In this document: positions 55,825-64,000 of the stretch, piece after piece
How positions within the stretch are numbered: position 1 is the stretch's first letter
Layout: each line of letters begins with the position of its first letter
Source: Streptomyces sp. CB03234
Lineage (GTDB): Bacteria; Actinomycetota; Actinomycetes; Streptomycetales; Streptomycetaceae
Assembly: GCF_001905885.1 (NCBI RefSeq)
Contig: NZ_LIYH01000003.1
Location: 496,001 to 560,000 of the forward strand
Length of the DNA stretch: 64,000 nucleotides
Direction: 5' to 3'
Position numbers and translations under genes: made by a program
The notes under the pieces: generated by a model
The model's input: the letters and a program-made list of their open reading frames with translations, nothing else
Database searches by the model: none
What the model was told of the DNA's origin: nothing

Positions 55825-56247
55825 TTGCTCGAAGCATCCGGCCCCTCCTCCTGGCGCGTCGCGCTGCCGCACACGACGGCCGCGGTGCCCATCGCCCGCG
55901 CCCTGATACGGACGGCGCTCGCGGATCTGGACGCGTCGGCCTACCGGGACACCGCCGAGCTGCTGACGGCCGAGCTGGTGGCGAACGCCGTGGAGCACAC
56001 CGCCGGCAAGGGGCCGATCGAGCTGGTGGTACGGCTGCTGCCGAGCGGCTGCCAGGTCGAGGTCCACGACCGTGACCCCGCGCCGCCGGGCGACCTGGCG
56101 CCGGAACACGACACTCCGCCCGATCCGTGGCAGGAGCACGGGCGGGGCCTGCTGCTGATCCGTACCCTCAGCGCGGCATGCGGCCACCGGCGTACCGACC
56201 GGGGCAAGGCCGTCTGGTTCACACTCCCGGGGCTGCAGGCCCCGTGA
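55825..56247 (+). CDS. ATP-binding anti-sigma-factor-like protein (HATPase_c)
   Basis: About 140 residues. GHKL ATPase features: N-box AELLTAELVANAVEHTAG (Glu, Asn), G1-type VEVHDRDPAPPG (Asp), G2-type EHGRGLLLIRTLSAACG, and a final KAVWFTLPG strand. This is the small SpoIIAB/RsbW-like fold found in dozens of streptomycete regulators that bind sigma factors or anti-anti-sigma partners. The start is not certain: the TTG at 55825 gives the family-like LEASGPSSWRVALPHT start but has a poor Shine-Dalgarno, and the frame is open further upstream to about 55654. Confidence 0.8.
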   Translation: MLEASGPSSWRVALPHTTAAVPIARALIRTALADLDASAYRDTAELLTAELVANAVEHTAGKGPIELVVRLLPSGCQVEVHDRDPAPPGDLAPEHDTPPDPWQEHGRGLLLIRTLSAACGHRRTDRGKAVWFTLPGLQAP

Positions 56248-56345
56248 CCGGGCCGGTGGGCGCGGCGAGCCGCGAGTTGCGGCGCCCGTGCAGCGCGTAC
56301 ACCGGCGCGCCCACGACCAGGAAGAGCGGGCGTATCGCTATATCG

Positions 56346-57356
56346 CTATGCCGTCGCGTCCGCGAGCGTGGCCACCATGACGGCCTTGATGGTGTGCATC
56401 CGGTTCTCGGCCTCGTCGAAGACGACCGAGTGCTCGGACTCGAAGACCTCGTCGGTGACCTCCAGCTCGGTCAGGCCATGGCGCTCGTGAATCTCGCGGC
56501 CGACGGCGGTGCCGAGGTCATGGAAGGCGGGCAGGCAGTGCAGGAACTTGACCCGCGGGTTTCCGGTCGCGCGCAGGACGTCCATGGTCACGGCGTACGG
56601 GGCGAGGGCGGCGATGCGCTCGTCCCAGACCTCCTGGGGCTCCCCCATGGAGACCCAGACGTCGGTGGCGACGAAGTCGGCCCCCTGGACGCCCTCGGCG
56701 ACGTCCTCGGTGAGCGTGACGCGGGCGCCGCTGGTCTCGGCGAGCTCGCGGGCGCGGGCGACGATGCCGTCGGCCGGCCAGTACGCCTTGGGCGCCACGA
56801 TCCGCACGTCCATACCCAGCAGCGCCCCGGTGATCAGGTAGGAGTTGCCCATGTTGTAGCGGCCGTCGCCGAGGTAGGCGAAGGCGACGCTCTCCAGCGG
56901 CTTGTCGGTGTGCTCGGTCATCGTGAGCGCGTCGGCGAGCATCTGGGTGGGGTGCCAGTCGTCGGTGAGGCCGTTGTAGACGGGCACGCCCGCGTGGGCG
57001 GCGAGTTCCTCCACGGTGGCCTGGGCGTCGCCCCGGAACTCGATCGCGTCGAACATCCGGCCGAGGACGCGGGCGGTATCCTTGGCGGACTCCTTCTTGC
57101 CGATGTGGGAGCCGGCCGGGTCGATGTACGTGGTGGAGGCGCCCTGGTCGGCCGCGGCGACCTCGAACGAGCAGCGCGTACGGGTCGACGACTTCTCGAA
57201 GATCAGCGCGATGTTCCTGCCACGCAGCCGCTGGACCTCGGTGCCGGCCTTCTTGGCCGCCTTGAGTTCGGCGGCCAGATCGAGCAAGCTGCGGAACTCC
57301 TCGGCGGTGAAGTCCAGCTCCTTGAGGAAGTGGCGGCCGGTGAGGTCGGTGGCCAT
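56346..57356 (-). CDS. arcB: Ornithine carbamoyltransferase
   Basis: 336 residues. Carbamoyl-phosphate motif [13 protein letters not shown] (near 58-70), [27 protein letters not shown] and the ornithine-binding [10 protein letters not shown] with the catalytic Cys are all present. The enzyme can run anabolically (citrulline formation) or catabolically; the catabolic name is used because arginine deiminase lies just upstream on the same strand. No carbamate kinase gene is in view. ATG at 57356 follows AGGAG by 5 nt. The 5' gap contains two TCTATACG repeats and a duplicated GC-rich stretch. Confidence 0.93.
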   Translation of the reverse strand: MATDLTGRHFLKELDFTAEEFRSLLDLAAELKAAKKAGTEVQRLRGRNIALIFEKSSTRTRCSFEVAAADQGASTTYIDPAGSHIGKKESAKDTARVLGRMFDAIEFRGDAQATVEELAAHAGVPVYNGLTDDWHPTQMLADALTMTEHTDKPLESVAFAYLGDGRYNMGNSYLITGALLGMDVRIVAPKAYWPADGIVARARELAETSGARVTLTEDVAEGVQGADFVATDVWVSMGEPQEVWDERIAALAPYAVTMDVLRATGNPRVKFLHCLPAFHDLGTAVGREIHERHGLTELEVTDEVFESEHSVVFDEAENRMHTIKAVMVATLADATA

Positions 57357-57393
57357 GGGTGCTCCTGGGTTCCGAATACGGGGACCATGGAAG

Positions 57394-57421
57394 TCTATAC
57401 GAGACCTCACATTTCTATACG
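57394..57421 (-). promoter_or_regulatory. Direct repeats TCTATACG upstream of the OTC gene
   Basis: Two perfect copies 20 bp apart (57394-57401, 57414-57421), two helical turns, in the 110-bp gap before the OTC start. Spacing suits binding of a multimeric regulator such as ArgR, though the half-site is not a clear ARG box. Confidence 0.4.
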
Positions 57422-57423
57422 GA

Positions 57424-57460
57424 GCCGGGGGCCCGCCGGAGGCCGGGGGTCCGCCGGGAG
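57424..57460. repeat. Tandem 18/19-bp duplication between arcA and arcB
   Basis: GCCGGGGGCCCGCCGGAG followed directly by GCCGGGGGTCCGCCGGGAG. It may fold into a stem and could attenuate read-through after arcA. Confidence 0.6.
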
Positions 57461-57466
57461 GGTGAC

Positions 57467-58705
57467 CTAGCCGGGGTCGGCGTCCCGGACGACCGGGCAG
57501 CTCATACAGCGTGGGCCGCCCCTGCCCCGGCCCAGCTCACTGCCCGGGATCTCTATCACCTCGATGCCCTCCTTGCGCAGATGCGTGTTGGTGGTGACAT
57601 TGCGCTCGTACGCGACGACGACGCCCGGCTCCACCGCCAGCACATTGCACCCGTCGTCCCACTGCTCGCGCTCCGCCGCGTGCACGTCCTGCGTCGCGGT
57701 CAGCACCCGGATCGCGGGCAGACCCAGCGCCGAGGCGATCGCGCTGTGCATGTGCTGGGGCGGGTGATCGGTGACCTTCAGCGCGCGGCGGCCGTCGCCG
57801 GGTTCGATCGTGTACGAGCGGAGCATGCCGAGCCCGGCGTACTGGGTGAACGTGTCGTGCGCGACCATCGTCATGACCGTGTCCAGGTGCATGAACGCCC
57901 GGCTCTTCGGCATGTCCAGCGCCACGATCGTATGCGCCGAACCGGCCGCGAACATGCCGCGGGCCAGCATCTCCACCGCCTGCGGTGTGGTGCGCTCGCT
58001 CATCCCGATCAGCACCGCGCCATTGCCGATGACCAGGACGTCGCCGCCCTCGATGGTGGACGGGTAGTCGTCCTGCCCCTCCGACCAGTGGTGGAAGGAG
58101 CCCGCCTCGGGTCCGGTGAACAGCGGGTGGTGCTTGTAGATCGCCTCGAAGTGGACGGTCTCGCGCTGCCGGGCGGGCCAGCGCATGGCGTTGATGGAGA
58201 CGCCGTCGTAGATCCAGGCCGATGTGTCGCGGGTGAAGAGGTGGTTCGGCAGCGGCGGCAGCAGGAAGTCGTCCAGGTCCATCACATGGAAGCGTACGGA
58301 CGTCGGCTCGGCGTGACCGGCCAGGAAGTCACGTTTCGTCATCCCGCCGATCAGCGCCTCGACGAGCGCGCCCGTCTCCATGCCGTCGAACACCGCCCTT
58401 ATGTGGTCCGTCGCGAGCGGCCCGTACTCCTTCTCGTCGAAGACCCGGTCCAGGACGAGTTTCCGCGCCGCCGGGATGTCCAGTGCCTCGCGCAGCAGGT
58501 CCCCGACGAGGTGCACCTCCACGCCCCGGTCGCGCAGCACATCGGCGAACCCGTCGTGCTCCTGCCGCGCCCGCCGCACCCACAGCACGTCGTCGAAGAG
58601 CAGCGCGTCCTTGTTGCTGGGTGTCAGCCGCTTCAGCTCCAGATCGGGCCGGTGCAGGATGACGCGGCGAAGCCGCCCGGTCTCGGAATCGACATGGAAT
58701 CCCAT
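57467..58705 (-). CDS. arcA: Arginine deiminase
   Basis: 412 residues. Hydrolyses arginine to citrulline and ammonia. Guanidine-modifying-enzyme motifs are [52 protein letters not shown] with the catalytic His, and the C-terminal [14 protein letters not shown] with the nucleophilic Cys. ATG at 58705 ([20 protein letters not shown]) has GAGG about 8 nt upstream. It probably forms an operon with arcB; together they convert arginine to ornithine and carbamoyl phosphate. About 270 bp of very GC-rich DNA, with GCGCGCAGGC runs and a strong hairpin, separate it from pnkp. Confidence 0.94.
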   Translation of the reverse strand: MGFHVDSETGRLRRVILHRPDLELKRLTPSNKDALLFDDVLWVRRARQEHDGFADVLRDRGVEVHLVGDLLREALDIPAARKLVLDRVFDEKEYGPLATDHIRAVFDGMETGALVEALIGGMTKRDFLAGHAEPTSVRFHVMDLDDFLLPPLPNHLFTRDTSAWIYDGVSINAMRWPARQRETVHFEAIYKHHPLFTGPEAGSFHHWSEGQDDYPSTIEGGDVLVIGNGAVLIGMSERTTPQAVEMLARGMFAAGSAHTIVALDMPKSRAFMHLDTVMTMVAHDTFTQYAGLGMLRSYTIEPGDGRRALKVTDHPPQHMHSAIASALGLPAIRVLTATQDVHAAEREQWDDGCNVLAVEPGVVVAYERNVTTNTHLRKEGIEVIEIPGSELGRGRGGPRCMSCPVVRDADPG

Positions 58706-58920
58706 GCCTCCATCCTCACCGCGTGAGCCCCGCTTCACCCGCGAACAGCCGGAGATCCCTCGGGCACCGCCGGCTGCCGCACGGCCGCCCGGGGCGGCGC
58801 CGCGCCCGTGCGGGGTGACTGGACGAAGCCGTCCCGGGCGCCGGGGCGACAGCGCCCCGGCCGCCGCGGGGGCCGGGGGTGGGCCGGGGGTGGGCCGCGC
58901 GCAGGCGCGCGCAGGCGCGC

Positions 58921-58950
58921 GGCGCCGTCCGGTACGTACCGGACGGCGCC
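58921..58950 (-). terminator. 30-bp perfect palindrome, pnkp terminator
   Basis: GGCGCCGTCCGGTAC joined directly to its complement, no unpaired loop, 24 nt after the pnkp stop codon. By far the strongest hairpin in the region. Confidence 0.8.
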
Positions 58951-58974
58951 GGCGGCGCGCCCCCCGCGGGGGCG

Positions 58975-61263
58975 TCAGAGGCGGGGGTCGACCGGCTCCG
59001 ATTCCAGGGCCAGGACGGCGAAGACCGCCTCGTGGACGCGCCACAACGGTTCGCCGTCGGCCAGGCGGGCGAGGGCCTCCAGACCGAGGGCGTACTCGCG
59101 CAGCGCGAGGGACCGCTTGTGGCCGAGGTGGCGCTCACGCAGCCGGGCCAGGTTCTCCGGGCGCGTGTACTCCGGGCCGTAGATGATCCGCAGGTACTCC
59201 CGCCCGCGCACCTTGATGCCCGGCTGGACCAGCCGGCCCTTCCCGTCGCGTACGAGGGCCTGGAGCGGCTTGACGACCATGCCCTCGCCGCCCGCGCCCG
59301 TCAGCTCCAGCCACCAGTCGACGCCCGCCCGGACCGACGCGTCGTCCCCGGTGTCCACGACGAGCCGGCGCGTGACCTGGAGCAGGCCGGTCGGGTCGTG
59401 CTCCACCAGCCGGTCGAGCCATGCGAGCTGCTCGTCGTGCGGGACGCCCGCGAGCGAGCGCCCCCGCCCCGCGAGGATCTGGAACGGCGCGAACCGCACC
59501 CCGTCCAGCCCCTCCGTGTCCCAGCAGTAGCGCCGGTACGCCTCGGTGAACGCCGCCGCGTCCGCCGCCCGCTCCCGCTGCTTGCCCAGCAGCCCGGCCA
59601 CGTCCACGCCCCGGCCCACCGCCGCCTCCAGCGCCGCGACCGCGCCGGGGAACACCGCGCCCGAGGCGGCGCCGACCGCCGCGTACTGGCTGCGCAGCAG
59701 ACCGGCCGCCTTGAGCGACCACGGCATCAGCTCGCCGTCCAGCAGCAGCCAGTCCGTCTCCAGCTCGTCCCAGAGCCCGGCCGCGCCGATCGCCGTGCGC
59801 AGCCGGTCCAGGACCTGCTCCGTACGGGAATCGTCGTCGAAGAACGGCCGCCCGGTGCGGGTGTGCAGCGCACCCGTCGGACCGTCCACCCCGAACCGTT
59901 CCCGCGCCGCGTCCGCGTCCCGGCACACCAGCGCCACCGCCCGCGAACCCATGTGCTTCTCCTCGCACACCACCCGCTCGACACCGTCGGAGCGGTACTG
60001 CGCGAACGCCTCCGCCGGGTGCTCCAGGAAGCCTTCCTCCTTGGACGTGGCCGTGGGCGCCATCGTCGGCGGCAGGTACGCCAGCAGCCGCGGGTCCACC
60101 GCGAACCGGCTCATGACCTCCAGCGCGGCCGCCGCGTTCTCCTCGCGTACGCCGACGTTCCCGGCGTACCGGGTCTCCACGACCCGCCGCCCGTGCACGT
60201 CCGCCAGGTCCAGCGGCCTGCCCTCGTGCCCACCGGGTGCCTCGGCGGCGAGCGGCCTGACCGGCTCGTACCAGACTTTCTCGGCGGGTACGTCGACGAG
60301 TTCGCGCTCGGGCCAGCGCAGCGCGGTCATCTTCCCGCCGAACACCGCGCCGGTGTCGAGGCAGATGGTGTTGTTGATCCAGGAGGTGTTGGGCACGGGC
60401 GTGTGGCCGTACACCACCGCCGCGCGGCCTCGGTAGTCCTCCGCCCACGGGTAGCGCACCGGCAGCCCGAACTCGTCGGTCTCGCCGGTCGTGTCGCCGT
60501 ACAGCGCGTGCGAACGCACCCGGCCCGAGGTGCGGCCGTGGTACTTCTCCGGCAGCCCCGCGTGGCAGACGACGAGCCGGCCCTCGTCGAGGACGTAGTG
60601 GCTGACGAGCCCGTCGATGAACTCCCGCACCCGCGTACGGAACTCCTCGCTCTCCTTCTCCAACTGCTCGATGGTCTCGGCGAGGCCGTGCGTCCGCTGG
60701 ACCTTACGGCCCGCCAGCCAGCGCCCGAGCTTGTTCTCGTGGTTGCCGGGAACGCACAGCGCGTCGCCCGACGCGACCATGCCCATGACGCGGCGCAGGA
60801 CGCCGGGACTGTCCGGGCCCCGGTCGACGAGGTCGCCGACGAACACCGCCGTACGGCCGTCGGGGTGTACGCCGTCCTCGTACCCGAGCTTGGTGAGCAG
60901 CGTCTCCAGCTCGGAGCTGCACCCGTGGATGTCACCGATGATGTCGAAGGGGCCAGTGAGGTGGCGGAGGTCGTTGAACCGCTTCTCCAGCACGACCTCG
61001 GCGGTCTCCGCCTCCTCCACACTCCTCAGGACGTGCACCTTGCGGAAGCCCTCGCGCTCCAGGCCGCGCAGCGAACGGCGCAGCTCGCGGCGGTGGCGCT
61101 GGATGACGTGGCGGGGCAGTCCGGCCCGGTCGGGCCGGGCGGCGTTGCGCTCGGCGCAGACGTCCTCGGGCATGTCGAGGACGATCGCGATGGGCAGGAC
61201 GTCGTGCTCGCGGGCCAGCCGCACCAGCTGCCGGCGGCTCTCCTGCTGCACGCTGGTCGCGTT
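58975..61263 (-). pseudogene. pnkp: 5'-truncated polynucleotide kinase-phosphatase
   Basis: Bacterial Pnkp repairs RNA ends together with Hen1 through an N-terminal 5'-kinase, a central metallophosphatase and a C-terminal ligase-like adenylyltransferase. The phosphatase (DIIGDIHGCSSELETLL, FVGDLVDRGPDS, CVPGNHENK, VVYGHTPVP) and adenylyltransferase (EEKHMGSRAVALV with the Lys nucleophile, DGELMPWSLKAAG, GGEGMVVKPLQ) parts are intact. The kinase is not: homology begins abruptly at NATSVQQESRRQLVRLAREH, about 90 residues into a normal protein, so the P-loop GxxGSGKST and the first half of the kinase are gone. The 43 codons upstream that remain open in frame (EKIEQKDLTG) are unrelated and AT-richer. 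The break coincides with the edge of the integrase-bearing element. A shortened phosphatase-ligase protein might still be made. Confidence 0.85.
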
Positions 61264-61333
61264 CCCTGTCAAGTCCTTCTGTTCAATTTTCTCTGAACTA
61301 GCTGTTGCGAGACAGGACGTTGTTGACGGGGCC

Positions 61334-62053
61334 TCATGTCTGATTGCCGGCGAGAACTGTGCTGAGCGCGACGGTGGCGTCGAGAAGGGCACGGGAGCGA
61401 GCCTCGATGTTCGCGTCTCGGGCCGCCAGCGCGGCTCCGACGTCTTCCGATCGGTGCCCGCGCCGCAAGCCCGGTATCAAGGCCCGGAGCGAGTCGATGC
61501 GATAACCCGCACTGCGTAGCTGATGCACAATTCGGGCGTCCCGAGTTTGGGCCGGTGAGTATCGTCGCGTTCGTCGTGGGGAGACCCGGTCAGGAACAGC
61601 AAGCCCCTCGGCGTCCCAGTGCCGCAACGTCGATGGTCGCACTCCGAGCGCGGCGGCAAGTTCGGAGACGCTCATCGAATCCGATAGGCGTACGTCTTCG
61701 ATCGGCTCGGCCGAGATCGCCGCAGCAGCCTCCTTGGCGAGTCTGAGGTCCTTACGCTCCCGGTCGAGTCGGGCGTGCGCCGCGTCGAGGAGTGCAAGTA
61801 CCTCCGACGTCGGACACTCATGCACAGCACGAACGATCCGCTTGGCCTCAACAGGGCCCACGCCGACGGCGAGAGCTCTGTAGGCCAGCGCGGACTGTAG
61901 GTGAATCTCCCCGTAGATCCGGTAGCCCGCAGCTGTACGCGTCGCCGGCGGCAGGACACCGTCGCGTTCGAGATTGCGGACCTGTTGAACGGAGTACCCA
62001 GCGCGTCGCGCGACATCGACTGTGCGCATGGTCGATGACTTGAGAGTTGACAC
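61334..62053 (-). CDS. Tandem-MerR transcriptional regulator
   Basis: 239 residues with two MerR-type HTH domains. The first is at about 9-75 (MRTVDVARRAGYSVQQVRNL, then TAAGYRIY) and the second at about 127-195 (MSVSELAAALGVRPSTLRHW, then RRTRRYSPAQ). A short coiled segment (ARLDRERKDLRLAKEAAAA) lies between them. No Cys-based metal site is visible. GTG at 62053 has GAGG about 8 nt upstream; ATG at 62029 is an alternative. Divergent from the DUF6194 gene across 64 bp, so it probably regulates that gene and itself. Confidence 0.8.
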   Translation of the reverse strand: MSTLKSSTMRTVDVARRAGYSVQQVRNLERDGVLPPATRTAAGYRIYGEIHLQSALAYRALAVGVGPVEAKRIVRAVHECPTSEVLALLDAAHARLDRERKDLRLAKEAAAAISAEPIEDVRLSDSMSVSELAAALGVRPSTLRHWDAEGLAVPDRVSPRRTRRYSPAQTRDARIVHQLRSAGYRIDSLRALIPGLRRGHRSEDVGAALAARDANIEARSRALLDATVALSTVLAGNQT

Positions 62054-62117
62054 CCGCCGTTCCTCTGCCTTTCCGGCTCAAAGTCTCCACAAGCACCTTA
62101 ATGAAACGCTTGAGCAC

Positions 62118-62591
62118 ATGACCATCGACGAGATCATCAACTTCGTAGAAGACCTTGATGGAGTCCTGGCCACCAGGCCGGGACCCGACGACGGCTCACC
62201 TGAGATCAGCTGGGGGGACACGTTTTTCTACTACGCGCCTGATGGCGTCATGCCGAAAGCTTCTCAACCGTTCGCGACGATCGTGACGAAGAACTACCCG
62301 GGCGACGAGAGGTCGCGCCTAGACCGCCCTGACACGTTCCGCGTCAATATCGCCGCTGGGAAGGAATCCTTCATCAACTGGACCGGCCACGCGCCGCGCG
62401 AACCAGCCATCGACGACGACCCGAGCGTCACCGATGCCGTGATTGCGCACCCCGTCTATGGCTCCGTTGGCTGGCTCGCCGTGGTGAATCCGGGCCAGCG
62501 GACCCATGCGGCAGTCCGAGAACTGCTCGGTAATGCCCACCACCTCGCACGTTCGCGCTATGAACGACGAGCGGGCTCAACGACGAGCTGA
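62118..62591 (+). CDS. DUF6194-family protein
   Basis: 157 residues from the ATG at 62118 (MTIDEIINFVEDLDGV). Recognisable segments are DGSPEISWGDTFFYYAPDG, FATIVTKNYPGDERSRLD, TFRVNIAAGKESF and HPVYGSVGWLAVVNPGQRT, which match the DUF6194 pattern of small cytosolic actinobacterial proteins of unknown function (family assignment from memory). No signal or membrane segment. Paired divergently with the tandem-MerR regulator and carried by the element; it may be a ligand-induced cargo function. The frame is open upstream to 62022, but no good start exists there. Confidence 0.75.
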   Translation: MTIDEIINFVEDLDGVLATRPGPDDGSPEISWGDTFFYYAPDGVMPKASQPFATIVTKNYPGDERSRLDRPDTFRVNIAAGKESFINWTGHAPREPAIDDDPSVTDAVIAHPVYGSVGWLAVVNPGQRTHAAVRELLGNAHHLARSRYERRAGSTTS

Positions 62592-62656
62592 TAGGGGCAG
62601 CGACTGCGGAAACAGACCCCGTCCTGGTTGAGCTCGGGTCCTGCAACGCCAGACCT

Positions 62657-64000
<1,344 letters not shown>

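Noticed and set aside
58880..58920. GCGCGCAGGC run as a distinct repeat element
   Set aside because: Only a few short copies adjoining a terminator; simple GC-rich slippage explains it.
61264..61392. The 43 codons before the pnkp remnant as a genuine N-terminus
   Set aside because: They lack similarity to Pnkp and lie in the AT-richer element end; the P-loop that should be there is missing.

Overview
The window is chromosomal DNA of a Streptomyces-type actinomycete. GC content and third-position GC are very high, GTG starts are common, and genes are often coupled through ATGA/GTGA overlaps. As I recall it, the order dxs, xylose-type ABC operon, ROK regulator, NgcEFG-like ABC operon, aconitase, HTH-MurA, CoA-catabolic genes and arginine deiminase/OTC matches the chromosome arm around SCO5975-SCO6015 of S. 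coelicolor. That synteny is from memory and was not searched. No rRNA, tRNA or CRISPR array was seen.

Layout. 1-5.2 kb: 3' part of a recQ helicase gene (cut by the window edge), a cationic amino-acid permease and dxs. 5.3-10.5 kb: xylFGH-type sugar ABC operon and its ROK regulator, with a 0.4 kb degenerate GGCCGGT-rich repeat field between xylF and xylG. 10.7-18.4 kb: a second carbohydrate ABC operon (NgcEFG type) divergent from a secreted GH92 alpha-mannosidase. 18.5-25.7 kb: a membrane protein, aconitase with candidate regulatory sites, a small phosphatase, a VOC protein, an HTH-MurA fusion and two small membrane proteins.

25.9-30.9 kb: a two-gene accessory system. A small EACC1-like membrane protein with a TTA codon near its start precedes a 1535-residue caspase / STAND-NTPase / transmembrane / WD40 protein. 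It looks like an NTP-dependent immunity or programmed-death module. 31-32.4 kb: a BBE-type flavin oxidase. 32.8-39.4 kb: a compact operon for a secreted, synthase-dependent polysaccharide (deacetylase-like DUF2334 protein, GH113-like TIM barrel, processive GT2 synthase, WecB epimerase, lipoprotein).

39.4-47.2 kb: seven same-strand genes that read as one pathway from collagen to 2-oxoglutarate semialdehyde: secreted M9 collagenase, a three-part flavin/iron-sulfur D-hydroxyproline dehydrogenase, a DapA-family deaminase, a 4-hydroxyproline epimerase and a GntR regulator. 47.5-55.5 kb: a methyltransferase gene, then a cluster for CoA-dependent aerobic breakdown of 2-aminobenzoate (or salicylate): ligase, PaaX-like regulator, fused monooxygenase/reductase, crotonase, acyl-CoA dehydrogenase and RidA. 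Both ends of the cluster carry the same operator-like motif. 55.6-58.7 kb: a HATPase regulator and arcB/arcA-type genes.

59-64 kb: the bacterial RNA-repair gene pnkp has lost its kinase P-loop end. Its 5' part is replaced at about 61263 by a lower-GC element that carries a tandem-MerR regulator, a DUF6194 protein, a TnpC/DUF6262-like protein and a tyrosine recombinase running off the right edge. This is most like one end of a Tn554-family transposon or related integrative element.
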